A stretch of 64,000 nucleotides of DNA, taken from positions 12,546,294 through 12,610,293 of the forward strand of contig NC_069131.1 in NCBI RefSeq assembly GCF_026914265.1, given 5' to 3'. Numbering within the stretch: the stretch's first letter is position 1; the number at the start of each line of letters is the position of its first letter. This DNA comes from Mya arenaria (lineage: Eukaryota; Mollusca; Bivalvia; Myida; Myidae). The translations under genes were made by a program, and so were the position numbers. Below are positions 51,673-63,287 of the stretch, piece by piece. The notes below the pieces were generated by a model, which searched no databases, was not told where the DNA came from, and saw nothing but the letters and a program-made list of their open reading frames with translations.

Positions 51673-52235
51673 ATTGATTCGCAGACAACAGTGCATCAGC
51701 ACTTGCTACTAAAATAATTCATGGCCAAGCCAGTATTCAATACAATTCTTATCCTTAGATATGTCTCAATAATTTCATTCAGTCTATTGATTATTTATTA
51801 ATGTTTAAGTTCAGTCAAACCCTTCTCAAAAAAAAAATATGCTTTTCACCAAAATGCACTTTTAATGCAGAAAATAATAGCCTTTAACGCAAAAAAGTGC
51901 TTTTAATCTAGAAAAAATGCACTTTAAATGCAGAAAAATGTGCTTTAGTGCATTATAGCAGTTTTAGTCCAAAATAAAAAAATCAGTGCAAATAACATGC
52001 GCTTCAGTCACAAAAAGTGCATTTTTTTCTAGATTTTAATTCTCTCAGTGAGTATGCATGCCAATATGGTGCCAATACCACTGTGTTTAATGCAGATTTA
52101 ATGCATGTTTAACACATATTTAGATGGGAAACACTCAGATTTTACTCTTAAGGTAGATCTAATTTGGTTATCGAATACAGCCCCTGATCTTTTAGTGAAC
52201 AATATAGCAGATTCTTAATTGTTGTGAAATTATCA

Positions 52236-53685
52236 TTTCTCTTCTTTTATATTGTGGATTGATACCCGGGTATTTAATTAATCATTTCTCTCCTTGTAGT
52301 GTGGGTTGATACCCGGGTATTTAATTAATCATTTCTCTCCTTATATTGTGGGTTGATACCCGGGTATTTAATTAATCATTTCTCTCCTTGTATTGTGGGT
52401 TGATACCCGGGTATTTAATTAATCATTTCTCTCCTTATACTGTGGGTTGATACCCGGGTATTTAATTAATCATTTCTCTCCTTGTAGTGTGGGTTGATAC
52501 CCGGGTATTTAATTAATCATTTCTCTCCTTGTATTGTGGGTTGATACCCGGGTATTTAATTAATCATTTCTCTCCTTGTAATGTGGGTTGATACCCGGGT
52601 ATTAAATTAATCATTTCTCTCCTTATATTGTGGATTGATACCCGGGTATTTTATTAATCATTTCTCTCCTTATATTGTGGGTTGATACCTGTGTATTTAA
52701 TTAATAATTTCTCTCCTTATACTGTGGGTTGATACCCGGGTATTTGATTAATCATTCCTCTCCTTATACTGTGGGTTGATACCCGGGTATTTGATTAATC
52801 ATTCCTCTCCTTATAGTGTGGGTTGATACCCGGGTATTAAATTAATTATTTCTCTGCTTATATTGTGGGTTGATACCCGGGTATTTAATTAATAATTTCT
52901 CTCCTTATATTGTGGGTTGATACTCAGGTATTTAATTAATAATTTCTCTCCTTATAATGTGGGTTGATACCTGGGTATTTAATTAATAATTTCTCTCCTT
53001 ATAATGTGGGTTGATACCTGGGTATTTAATTAATAATTTCTCTCCTTATATTGTGGGTTGATACCCGGGTATTTAATTAATCATTTCTCTCCTTGTATTG
53101 TGGGTTGATACCCGGGTATTTAATTAATCATTTCTCTCCTTATATTATGGGTTGATACCCGGGTATTTAATAAATCATTTCTCTCCTTATATTATGGGTT
53201 GATACCCGGGTATTTAATAAATCATTTCTCTCCTTATATTATGGGTTGATACCCAGGTATTTAATAAATCATTTCTCTCCTTATATTATGGGTTGATACC
53301 CGGGTATTTAATAAATCATTTCTCTCCTTATATTATGGGTTGATACCCGGGTATTTAATAAATCATTTCTCTCCTTATATTATGGGTTGATACCCGGGTA
53401 TTTAATTAATCATTTCTCTCCTTGTATTGTGGGTTGATACCCGGATATTTAATTAATCATTTCTCTCCTTGTATTGTGGGTTGATACCCGGATATTTAAT
53501 TAATCATTTCTCTCCTTGTATTGTGGGTTGATACCCGGATATTTAATTAATCATTTCTCTCCTTGTATTGTGGGTTGATACCCGGATATTTAATTAATCA
53601 TTTCTCTCCTTGTATTGTGGGTTGATACCCGGATATTTAATTAATCATTTCTCTCCTTGTATTGTGGGTTGATACCTTTATACAT
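52236..53685 (+). repeat. 47-bp minisatellite (about 31 units)
   Basis: The unit GTTGATACCCGGGTATTTAA + TTAATCATTTCTCTCCTTATATTGTGG is nearly invariant. It contains two palindromes, ATACCCGGGTAT and TTAATTAA. Sub-blocks differ by GTATTTAATAAATC (53150-53400) and CCCGGATATTT (53440-53640), indicating local amplification of variants. Confidence 0.97.
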
Positions 53686-54520
53686 CAACTCGTTTGGATT
53701 TTCCTTAAACTTCGATGGCCATAAACTGAAAATATAAATTCAAACCTTTAGAGCAGTATACCAGGTTAAAATCAAATAGTCACTTATTTTTTTAATCATA
53801 AATAACCCTTATAACTCTGTCACTAAAATATAACAATTTATATGAAACTAGAGAAGCCGAACACATATCAAAATTTAAATTCTCTAAACTGATGCATTTA
53901 AAAATGCATTAAAAATTCAACATTATATTACAATAATTAAATTTTCATAAACATATGGGAAAAACAACAATAATGTATGTGTATGCTATCATAATTAGAT
54001 ATGTCTCAAGTCTCCTACGGTAGTGATGTTCCGATAATTGATTATTATCAAAAATTAATTGGTTGGGCCTGAAATCAGTGACAATCGATTGTATTTGGTC
54101 ATAATCATTCATCAATTCAAGCGACTATTTTTTTCCCTTCTTTTTCGCTCCTTAATTGCGCTTTGTTAATTTCCACCGACTGAGTTCATTTATACATTTG
54201 GAAATGTTCAGATGTTATCGTTAACAATCTGGTCGAAAGCAAAAACAACACTTAATAACTTCAAACATACCCATGATATAAGCATAGTTAAGGATTTTCA
54301 GTTATTGTACAAGAATAAAACTACAATTACAGTATTGTCAAATACCTATTGTAGTTATTGTACAATTGATAATTGATGACTTGAGTGGAAACAATTTTCA
54401 AGGTAAAAATGAAACCGATTCTAAACACCATCCTACACAGGTTTCCTCCCTGACAAATACTGACAGTATTGAATGGGTATTAAAGCTGCTTGATATTAGT
54501 ACAACCTCATTAGAATATAC

Positions 54521-57500
54521 CTGGAAATTTTGAGCAAGCCTCTGTACCAGCTGGGAATAAACACAGATGTCTCGTTCATCTGAGCTCCCTCTACCACAGC
54601 AATGGCCACTTGTGCTGGCGTCAACCACTCGACCCCTCTGAAAATGAAGAGATCAGTAGGTTAAAAGGTCAAAGGTCAAGGGTTAACCCTAACCCCAGAT
54701 AAAATCTTATCAATGATCATATTGTAAGTCATTTTTTCGTACCCTTTATCCTTGGTTGCAATGAGACAATGACAAAACCCTTGACTGGAAATATAACTCT
54801 ATATATAACGCTTGTTTAATTTAAAAAATAAATTTTGATTTTCAATTCAGACTCCCTTTGTATTCAATTGAAATTCATGATCGTACGACATATCCCACAC
54901 TTGTTGATAAGAAGAGTCCATCACACATATCAAGGACATGGATAAGTTGTATATTATGGCAATTTATGATTTTCACTAACTACCTAATGATGCTCTAAAT
55001 AAAGAAATAACTGGACAAATTGTAAAAACAAGAAACGTTGCCATACAACCAAACCAGGTTTCTAATGGATTGACAGAGAACTCCAGCCTTCATTCAATGG
55101 ATTCAGTTTCATCTGTTTCTTCTAATTTTACTAACATTTACCTTGACCTTAGGGGCCCTAAATGCATGGAAGTCCTCCAGAATGTTTTCATATATACAAA
55201 ATTTGGTCAAGATATGTCAACTGTAACTCAAGTTATTCAGTTTCATAAATGAATTTGATGCCGCCCGCCTGAACAACAGCGTACATCATTCTTATAACCA
55301 GATTTCACTATGTGGATAAAAAAGGTTATGCACTCACATGCCAACCGTATACTTGGTCATTCCAGTGGCTACAAACATGGGGTAGACGGTGGTGAAGTTA
55401 ATCCCTGTGTGGCCCTCTCTTCTCATCTCGTCTTTCAATGCCTCTGTAAATCCCCGTACAGCATACTTACTAGCTCTGGATAAACAATCAATCAGAGACC
55501 TTAGTAATATTGCTTTTCTTAACTGGTGTCTAATATAAAAGCTGCACTCTCACAGATTGTCAGAGTTGACACTTTTTAAAAATTGTCCCAGAATCAGCTG
55601 ATTTTGGCATCAATGCCTCCAGTTCATTCATATTAGGCTATTCACAAAATAACAGATCTCAGATAAATATTTGGTAAACTGCAGAAAATTTCATATTTCT
55701 TTAAGCGTTTGTAACACTTTTAGCCATAAAACATCAATTTTGAACGTAAAATGCCAGCAGTCTTATATCACTGGTTACCTGACTTTTACACAAAACTAGA
55801 ACTGGTTTCTAACGCGGAATTTGAGACTCTGAGAATGATTCATATCATCTTTATCATAGCTATACTGACATTCCTGCAACCATAAATAAGTATAAACAAT
55901 TAAGTACCACAGTGGCTAAATTGAAACAAACATCCTATAGGCTAGTCAGCGTGGCTCAAAATACCATCGAAGTCTGAAGAAATTGCAAAAGATTTCATTC
56001 ATAAGTTTTCTGTTAAGAGAATATGTCTACTTTAGAAGAAAAAAAGTTGCACTTAGAAAACCAAATTTGAAAAAAAATGCCTTTGAACCTTCTTAACAAT
56101 AAAATTCTACAAAATCTGAACATACATAAATCTTTCATCTTGAGCAGTATAATTTTAAACATTATGGTTAAGACAAAATATATAATATAGTTTATCTTTA
56201 CATAACCAATGCAAGGTTTTGTAGAAAAAAAGTTAATGTCTTCCAAATTTGGCCATTTCTGGCAAAGGGTAAACTGTTCCTAGTTTGCTGAGAATCAACA
56301 CTAAATACTGACAAAAGATTATATAATGTATTTAAAGTGACACTCTTATTCAAAATCAATACACATACATGTACATTAGGACAAACATAAAGTTTGAGTA
56401 ATACACCCTCAACTACTTACCTAATAATGCAATTATGGAAAATATTAATTACTATAAACAATATTGTAACTGTGTATTTAATAGCTGAAAATGCAAAAAT
56501 ATTAAATCATTGGTGAATGCTAAAATATTTATTATGATTTACTATGGTCTCATAAGGTAGCAATACCATGCTTTCTGCACATTTCTTTTAAATTAAACTC
56601 GGTATCCTTCATAAGAACCATTGTTTTCGACATTTGTTCATCCTTTTTGGTATTTTTAACAATTGTATTATATGTGTTAAATCTTATTTTGGAGTAATAG
56701 TGCATCTTTAAACACTACAAATATGGATGTGGAGTAAATATTTAAACACTACCAATATGGATGTGGAGTAAATATTTAAACACTACCAATATGGAAGTGG
56801 AGTAAATATTTAAACACTACCAATATGGATGTGGAGTAAATATTTAAACACTACCAATATGGAAGTGGAGTAAATATTTAAACACTACCAATATGGATGT
56901 GGAGTAAACTTACGAATATTCAGTGAGGTATGCCACACCCGTCTGAGCGCTCATTGATGCCATGTTGACAATATGGCCCTCGTTACGCCTGACCATGTAG
57001 GGGAGAAACTCTCGACATGTCTGAGCAACAATGAAAGATATACACTACTTAGTAACTAGCAACATTCTTTTATTTATTTGTTAATACAATAACAGTTTTG
57101 AATAAGTCTATCATAATTTAAAGAAAAAAACCTGTTTGTTTTATTATAAATTAGTAAAATTGTGATAAATGTCATTTGTATTATATAGACATAAATTTGT
57201 ATGTATAAATCAAAGATATACTGGGTGAGTACCTAAATTGGAACAATTTTGGCACTATTTTTGAAATATTTTTAGTAAGACTTGCACTACAATGACAAAA
57301 TTTTTCATCAGCATACTAGGATTAAAGACCGATTGGTTGATGTAAATGGCATTTTTCAAGATACTATCAATCTGCATGAAAAGTACTTTATTAACCGCAG
57401 TCAAGGACTGCCATTTTTGTCCTTGGAGTACCTAAATATGGAACAGTTTTAACTCTTTATTCATCTTTATGTATGGTTATAAAATTATTGGTACATGTTT

Positions 57501-60500
57501 TGTTTAAGTAAGTTAATTATTTATTTTAGTTTCAACTTTTTTTTTTTTTGTCAAAAAAATACAGACTGAACCAGTATGCTGTGATTGTGGCAAGCTGAAG
57601 TAATTCACCCGCTTACCATGTATTGACATTTGAACATGAAAAACTTTGAATGATAGCAGCATTTGAAATACTTACCGGAGTATCATGTTCTTTGGAACTT
57701 GTATCTAATGCAAGCATTTATATTGATTAAAATCATAAATACGCCGATCGCGATCAGAAAAACACTTTTATAATGGGTGTTCCATATTAAGGTACTGTTC
57801 CAATTTAGGTACTCTACCAGTATGTAAGTAAATCAGCAGGTTATACCATAATACAATTATACAGATATAATGTGTATTTAACTATCATATGTAGTTCACA
57901 GTATTGAAACATTCTAAACAGATCAAAAAGTAAACAGAAGTTGCAAATAATCTTGTAATACAAACAGGAGCTTTCTGAAAAAGGGTCTTTTTATAGTTGA
58001 ACAGGGGGCTCAACTCAGCAATTGATAAAACCAGAGTCATGGGTCTTGATATACTTGCGCAGATATTGTTTTAGGCAACATTTTAGCACAGTATCATAGT
58101 ACTTTATCTTGAACGTTTTTTGAGTTCTAGACAAGGTCAAAGTTTTTGCACAACAATGCAGACAAATGTTTTTGCACAACAATGCAGACAAATGGTTTTG
58201 AACAGCAATGCCAATGCAGACAAATGTTTTTGAACAGCAATGCCAATGCAGACAAATGTTTTTGAACAGCAATGCAGACAAATGTTTTTGCACAACAATG
58301 CAGACAAATGGTTTTGAACAGCAATGCCAATGCAGACAAATGTTTTTGAACAGCAATGCAGACAAGTGTTTTTGAACAGCAATGCAGATAAGTGTTTTTG
58401 AACAGCAATGCAGACAAATGTGTTTGAACAAAAATGCAGACAAATGGTTTTGAACAGCAATGCCAATGCAGACAAATGTTTTTGAACAGCAATGCAGACA
58501 AAAGTTTCTGCACAACAATGCAGACAAAAGTTTTTGTACAACAATGCTGACAAATGTTTCTGCACAACAATGCAGACAAAAGTTTCTGCACAACAATGCT
58601 GACAAATGTTTCTGCACAACAAAGCTAACTAAAGTTTTTGCACAACAATGCAGATAATAGTTTTTGCACAACAATGCAGACAAACAATTTTGAACAACAA
58701 TGCAGACAAAGAATTTCGCACAACAATGCAGACAAAAGTTTTGCACAATAATGCAGAAAAAGTTTTTGCACAACAATGCAGACAAAGACACCATGGCTAT
58801 GACAAGAACCTCATTTTTATATTTCTTAAAAAAATGGATAAACTGAAAATGTGTTCTCAGTACCCAAATATAAGCCAGAATGTTGACATCAAACGTCCTC
58901 TTGATGTCCTCCTCTGACATCTCCAGCAGGGAACCACCATGTAGGATGCCAGCATTGTTCACCAACACCTCCACCTCTCCCACCTCTCGTCTCATTTTTG
59001 CAGCTGTTGCCTAGAAGTGAGCTAACTTTTAAGTATTTTTGCAGGGCAGCCTGGAAACAAGCTAACTTTCTAAGTATTTTACAGCTGTAGCCTTGAAACA
59101 GCTAACTTTCTAAGTATTTTGCAGCTGAAGCCTGGAAACAGCTAATTTTCTAAGTATTTTGCAGCTGTAGTCTGGAAACGAGCTTACTTTTTAAGTATTT
59201 TGCAGCTGTAGAATGGAACAAGCTAATTTTTCAAGTATTTTTGCCTTTGTGGCCTGGAAAACAAGCTATTTTTTAAATGTCAGATTAATGCGTCTTGTAA
59301 TATTATTATCAGCAATTTGTTACTTCTCAATTAGTTACCTCTCAGTTTTAAAATTGTTTTCATTGTATAAGCCCATATGGGCATTGCTTATCAACTTGTG
59401 TAGGTAGAAATAAGTGTCATGTCCACTGGGCTTAGTGTCTGCGAGACAACAAAGGGCTATCCCTGCTAAGTGGCTTTGAACTTGTGTCTATATTGATAAT
59501 ATTAAAATCTTTATTGATAAAATGGCACATGTTTTTACACATTCTTACACTTAAATTATTTTGTTTAATAAACCTGAACTTGTAGAATGGCATGTCCCTG
59601 ATCTTCAAAATGATTATCAAAAACCAGATTCCGACAGACAACCATACCCTTTCAAAGTACACTATGTCACAAAGCATCATTTGTCCTTTGCTGAGATATT
59701 ATAACAGTATTAGAGACCATAATCTTACTATAGCCCTTCTACACAGATTTGCACCCTTACTTTGATGTTTTCGACCTTGCTGACATCACAGACATAAGAC
59801 TTGGCAGCGTCATCCTTGTGTCTACTTTTACGAATTGTCTGCTCAACTTCTTCCACTTGTCTCTGCAAAAGAAATAAAAATTGTGCATTAAACAGGTAGA
59901 ACTGAACTAATGCCATTTATATAACGCTATAATAATTATACACTTAATTTCATTTTACAAGAAAATTACCCTGTAACATTTTTTTAATATTCAAATTGTT
60001 GGCAAATGATTAAAGATGCACTCTTGCTCCCTTTTTAAGATTTACCACAACTATTAATATTGTTTCAATAATCCTTAAAGGATGAATAATTATTGAAAAC
60101 AATGGTTCTTATGAAAGATACCGAGTTTAATGATAAATTTAAAAGATATGTACATAAAACACAGTATTTCTACCTTAGGAGACAATAGAAGATCACAGTA
60201 AATCTTTCTATGGGCTTTATGCTATTAAATACACATTTGCATCTTGATTTCAGTAATCAATATTTTCTGTAAATGCATTGTATAGAAAGAAATAAAGGTT
60301 AATCAGTCAAAATTGATATTTGTTATACATAAGTATGTATTGATTTTAAAGAGTGTCACTTTAATATATACTTGCATTGTTCATACTTAACTTAACTTTT
60401 CTATAATTCTTCTATTTTTCAATTCTGGTTATTGAGGGAATCTTCATGTGTAAGGTCAGCTATAAGGCTGCCTTTCCACTCAATTTTGCATTGTCTGGCA

Positions 60501-61359
60501 TAAATATATTTTTATCATCTTGTTTTGAATTAAATTAGTACCTATTTCTACTTTCATTTGTTTTAAACTTCCATTTTGATAAATCATACATGATCGAGTA
60601 ATGTGATTTATGAAAATAAATATTAAAACTCTTTATAAAGTGGTATCATATATATTTTTATTCAAATGATGTCACTAATCATAAACCAGCGTCATGTTCA
60701 CTGTGACAAAAAGTGGACCTTATGTACCAGTCAATTATAACCAAAGCCCCACCAGGTCCGGGGTTATGCTGGGGTTAGTCAGAGAAATGGGCCATGTTTT
60801 TACCTTTCATGTGGCCCCACAGTGCGGGTGAATGCGGTGGTTTTGTCTTCGTGCAAAATATAGCAGAGAATGGGACTAACCAAGGTTCCCTGGGGTGAGG
60901 GGGCATTTGGCGGGGGTTTCACCAGCACTTCATCCCCTCAGGATGGGGATTTTGCCTGGGCTTGGCTGGACTGAAAGTCAATGTCCTCGCTATTCTCTGG
61001 GGCTGGGGGTGGGGGGGAGGCGTTGTTACAACTGACTGGTGAATTTTATTGAGCATTATTGGATTATAGACTTTTTAACTGCCTTTTCAATAATTTCACT
61101 GATAAAGAGGGACACATACTTTGTTTATATCCCACAGGATAAGTCTGGCACCGACTTCACTGAATTTCATGGCCAACTCTTTCCCAATGCCATGGCCAGC
61201 TCCAGTGACCAACACAATGGTACCGGCAAAACTTTTTTTCTTCACTGGGACAAAGAAGCGAATGACAGCTTCTAAGTAGCAGTAAATCAGATAGAATAGT
61301 GTCTGAAATATTTGAATAACTATATACATTGTCAATTGTATTCTGATTAAAGAGAACAC
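54521..61359 (-). CDS. Short-chain dehydrogenase/reductase, SDR16C type (retinol dehydrogenase / 17-beta-HSD11/13-like); last exon not found
   Basis: NAD(P)-dependent oxidoreductase; relatives are ER or lipid-droplet retinol and steroid dehydrogenases. Exons: 61120-61359 (start 61359), 59761-59862, 58864-59010, 56914-57020, 55338-55475, 54521-54637. Phases agree and give 250 residues plus an open phase-2 end; family members have about 300, so roughly 40 C-terminal residues are missing. The N-terminal hydrophobic anchor (YIVIQIFQTLFYLIYCYLEA) precedes the cofactor motif VLVTGAGHGIG. Further motifs are LWDINK, CDVS, LVNNAGILHGG, the Ser region VNMASMSA and the catalytic YSASK. Exon 6 reads ...AQVAIAVVEGAQMNETSVFIP, aligning with the family's VPSY segment; another open frame over exon 6 is spurious. 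Substrate not assignable. Confidence 0.92.
55536..55840 (+). mobile_element. MITE family C copy in SDR intron 5-4
   Basis: Begins TAAAAGCTGCACTCTCACAG. The body (CAGAATCAGCTGATTTTGGC; AACAGATCTCAGATAAATAT) matches 17705-18040. The right end is eroded. Confidence 0.65.
56332..56711 (-). mobile_element. MITE family D, copy 1 (intron between SDR exons 4 and 5)
   Basis: Ends TTAAAGTGACACTCTT and TGCATCTTTAA. The body (CTCGGTATCCTTCATAAGAA) is the reverse of 60010-60364. Confidence 0.75.
56711..56910 (+). repeat. 34-bp tandem repeat (about 6 units) abutting the SDR exon 4 donor
   Basis: Units AAACACTACCAATATGGATG + TGGAGTAAATATTT start directly after the family-D MITE and run to within about 6 bp of the exon 4 5' splice site (GT at 56913-56912). 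The splice-proximal end shares TTTACTCC with the units. Confidence 0.85.
57218..57823. mobile_element. MITE family E with GAGTACCTAAATTGGAAC ends
   Basis: ATACTGGGTGAGTACCTAAA at the left mirrors TTTAGGTACTCTACCAGTAT at the right (606 bp). A half-site, GGAGTACCTAAATATGGAAC, occurs internally at about 57423. No transposase frame. Confidence 0.75.
58140..58795 (-). repeat. 26-bp minisatellite (some 36-bp units) in SDR intron 3
   Basis: Units GTTTTTG(A/C)ACA(G/A)CAATGCAGACAAAT, some with an extra CCAATGCAGA. All three minus-strand frames are open, giving long spurious Cys/His-rich frames that run into exon 3. The array ends about 70 bp from the exon 3 donor. Confidence 0.92.
58996..59277 (-). 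repeat. ~40-bp tandem repeat spanning the acceptor of SDR exon 3 (about 7 units)
   Basis: On the minus strand the genuine junction is AGTTAGCTCACTTCTAG then GCAACAGCTGCAAAAATG. Upstream units repeat AGTTAGCTGTTTCCAG then GC(T/A)(A/T)CAGCTGCAAAA. Each therefore carries an acceptor-like CCAG and roughly the first 15 exon bases. The farthest unit (59237-59277) is the most diverged. Confidence 0.85.
60010..60364 (+). mobile_element. MITE family D, copy 2 (intron between SDR exons 1 and 2), inverted relative to copy 1
   Basis: TTAAAGATGCACTCTT at the left and AAGAGTGTCACTTTAA at the right. Shared internal text with copy 1 includes TTCTTATGAAAGATACCGAG. Confidence 0.75.
60723..61044. mobile_element. 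MITE family A, copy 3 (longest), in SDR intron 1
   Basis: TGTACCAGTCAATTATAACC at the left and GTTACAACTGACTGGTGAA at the right, with a TTA-like flank. It shares internal blocks GGTTTTGTCTTC, CAGCACTTCATC and CTGGA(C)TGAAAGTCAA with copy 1. The right end lies about 75 bp past the exon 1 donor. Confidence 0.75.
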
Positions 61360-62094
61360 ACTAATTTAAAGCCTGCTTGGTCGAAGTACAGTTTTGTTTG
61401 TGTTGTGTAAAAAAAAATTTTTTGTACGAATCGCAAAATATAGATGATAAGTTGCTTCCCTTAGTTCTAAAACTGCCACTTTCTAAGCTATACCTCAGTG
61501 ATCAGCTGATTGAGCGTGAAACGTTTCATTGCACACATTTACGAGGTATAGTATTTGATTTGCGCGGTTTATTCAAACTAATATACTTCCGTCTGATCAT
61601 TTTTTCTCAAATAATAAAACAGTAAGTCTGAAATAAAAATCAACTAGTTGAACAAAAAGACTGTCAGTGTGTGGACACATGACTGTGTACATACAACTGT
61701 CAATGATTGGACGGATATCTAATCGTAACCCGGAGAAAGAAACTTTATCTTACAACACTTACATAAAACAGAAAACATAAAAAAAACATTGCCAGCATGT
61801 GCCCCAATTAAGCTGCATATTTTACCAATTGAAATCACCAAATACACATTAATTCAATCAACAACTGTAAATGGACCCAAAACGTTTTAAATCACTCAAC
61901 TTATTTCCTACTTATGTATGAAAACAAACATTGGTGATTACTGAACATATTTATTTTTTTATTTCTCAGTTATGCACCTTAGAATACTAATATTATTATT
62001 AAAACTATAGTCTCAAAATTGCCGAAAAAATACTATTTAAGTATAAAAAAGTGGGGAGCTAAACCAACAACAGTATAATTAAGAAAAAATAAGA

Positions 62095-62311
62095 AATCTG
62101 ACAACAAAACTGCTCGCCCACGAGGACTCTTAAATACACTGAGGGATAATTTAACCTTAAAGCCTTTTGTTAAAAAGTATTACTGATGCTAATCAAGATG
62201 GTGGACCTCAAAGATAATATTTGAGCATATATCAAGATTTGTCGAAGGGTTATAGCTGTCAGTTTCATCATAAAAAAATGTATTTTACAAAATATGAGCG
62301 AGTTCCTTTAA
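62095..62311 (+). mobile_element. MITE family F, right-hand fragment
   Basis: GCTCGCCCACGAGGACTCTTA, GATAATTTAACCTTAAAGCC and the terminal GAGCGAGTTCCTTTAA match the right half of 21405-21738. Confidence 0.6.
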
Positions 62312-62737
62312 AACCTGCTTTGTTTTCTTTTGGAATACATCAGTTACATCATGAATACATCATGAGATATAAAGATGCTTGTAAACATTAGCAATAAAAA
62401 AATTGGCTTTGGATCAAACTTTTACTAGCAACAGTCTGAGCGCATAAGCAATCTTAGTAAGTTACATGTAGGCGCTTCAGCGTTCATACACAGATTCAGT
62501 GTCAGCATTGTCAAAAAATATAATGTGGACATGTTATTCAAAAATCAAACATTTTAAATTTTGGAAGCAGCCTTTTTCATTGTTGGTTATAATAAACAAT
62601 AACTATCTCAAAGCTGAGTACAGTACCAAACATAAACTTAAAAATGTGTGGGCACAAGAGCCCCAAATCTTCATAGGTAAACCAAGCTACTGACTACTAT
62701 TGAATAATTGTAAAAACACATTAAATTGCCAAAATAC

Positions 62738-63112
62738 TCAATTGGTGTCTTGAATTTTGCATCCAATTAAAGTTATGATTGAAATACCCGAGAGCTTTGA
62801 ATCAAATCTGGGGCACTCCATGGCATAATCGGTGTTGTGCCCTGCAGCCCCATCTTTCAGGTATGTGATAAGTTTAAGCAGCAAACCAGGGGTAAACCCT
62901 GCATATATTTCATAGCAGCATATGCAATGGTCAGTACTGACAGCTGCCATTTGAAGTAAGACATTAAAAATTGCGCAATACGCCATGAAGCTTTGTGATT
63001 TTATACTGGTGTTCAGATTTTCATCATTACAGCTATACATTGTCAAACACAGAATCTTGTTACTTTCTGGTGTTTCAATGATTTCAATGTGTGAAAATAG
63101 GTAAATCCACAA
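62738..63112 (-). CDS. Hypothetical open frame, 124 codons, unrecognised
   Basis: A single open frame with many Cys and hydrophobic residues, e.g. CICCYEIYAGFTPGLLLKLI. It is long for DNA this AT-rich, but I see no signal peptide, family motif or splice evidence. It could be chance, a repeat remnant or part of a split gene. Confidence 0.2.
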   Translation of the reverse strand: MWIYLFSHIEIIETPESNKILCLTMYSCNDENLNTSIKSQSFMAYCAIFNVLLQMAAVSTDHCICCYEIYAGFTPGLLLKLITYLKDGAAGHNTDYAMECPRFDSKLSGISIITLIGCKIQDTN

Positions 63113-63194
63113 ATTTACAGGTTACTTTGGTAATAAAGATCAGATATAAACAGTTGATATCTTGATTTAATACATGAAATTATTTTATTTTCAG

Positions 63195-63287
63195 GATTTA
63201 TGGCTTTTCATTATGCTGGACTTTTCAAAACTTTTCTCAATAGGTGTGGAAGCTTCAACAATGTTTGTAAGAGACATGTTTTCAAAG
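63195..63287 (+). CDS. Candidate internal exon of an unidentified plus-strand gene
   Basis: TTTTATTTTCAG precedes and GTACAG follows an open 31-codon phase-0 block reading DLWLFIMLDFSKLFSIGVEA and on. A second good acceptor (TTTTCATCCTCTCAG) lies at about 63974-63988, right at the window edge, with GCCCCCTCCACC after it. The protein is not recognised. Confidence 0.3.

Larger units (their letters stand above)
46439..54520. other. Repeat-rich region between the mosaic gene and the dehydrogenase
   Basis: Apart from the listed arrays and MITEs I see no exon here that I can support. The missing last exon of the dehydrogenase probably lies in or beyond this stretch. 50350-50425 holds a palindrome around GAATTCTTAATAATTATGAA / TTATTAATAATTAAGAATTC. 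Confidence 0.5.

Noticed and set aside
54398..54628. Alternative minus-strand frame over SDR exon 6
   Set aside because: The phase from exon 5 and the NETSVFIPSW match to the SDR family fix a different frame; this one is a shadow.
58015..58995. 326-codon minus-strand frame joining Cys/His-rich repeats to SDR exon 3
   Set aside because: The exon 3 donor at 58863 and the next exon's matching phase show the repeat part is intron. All three frames are open because of the repeat.
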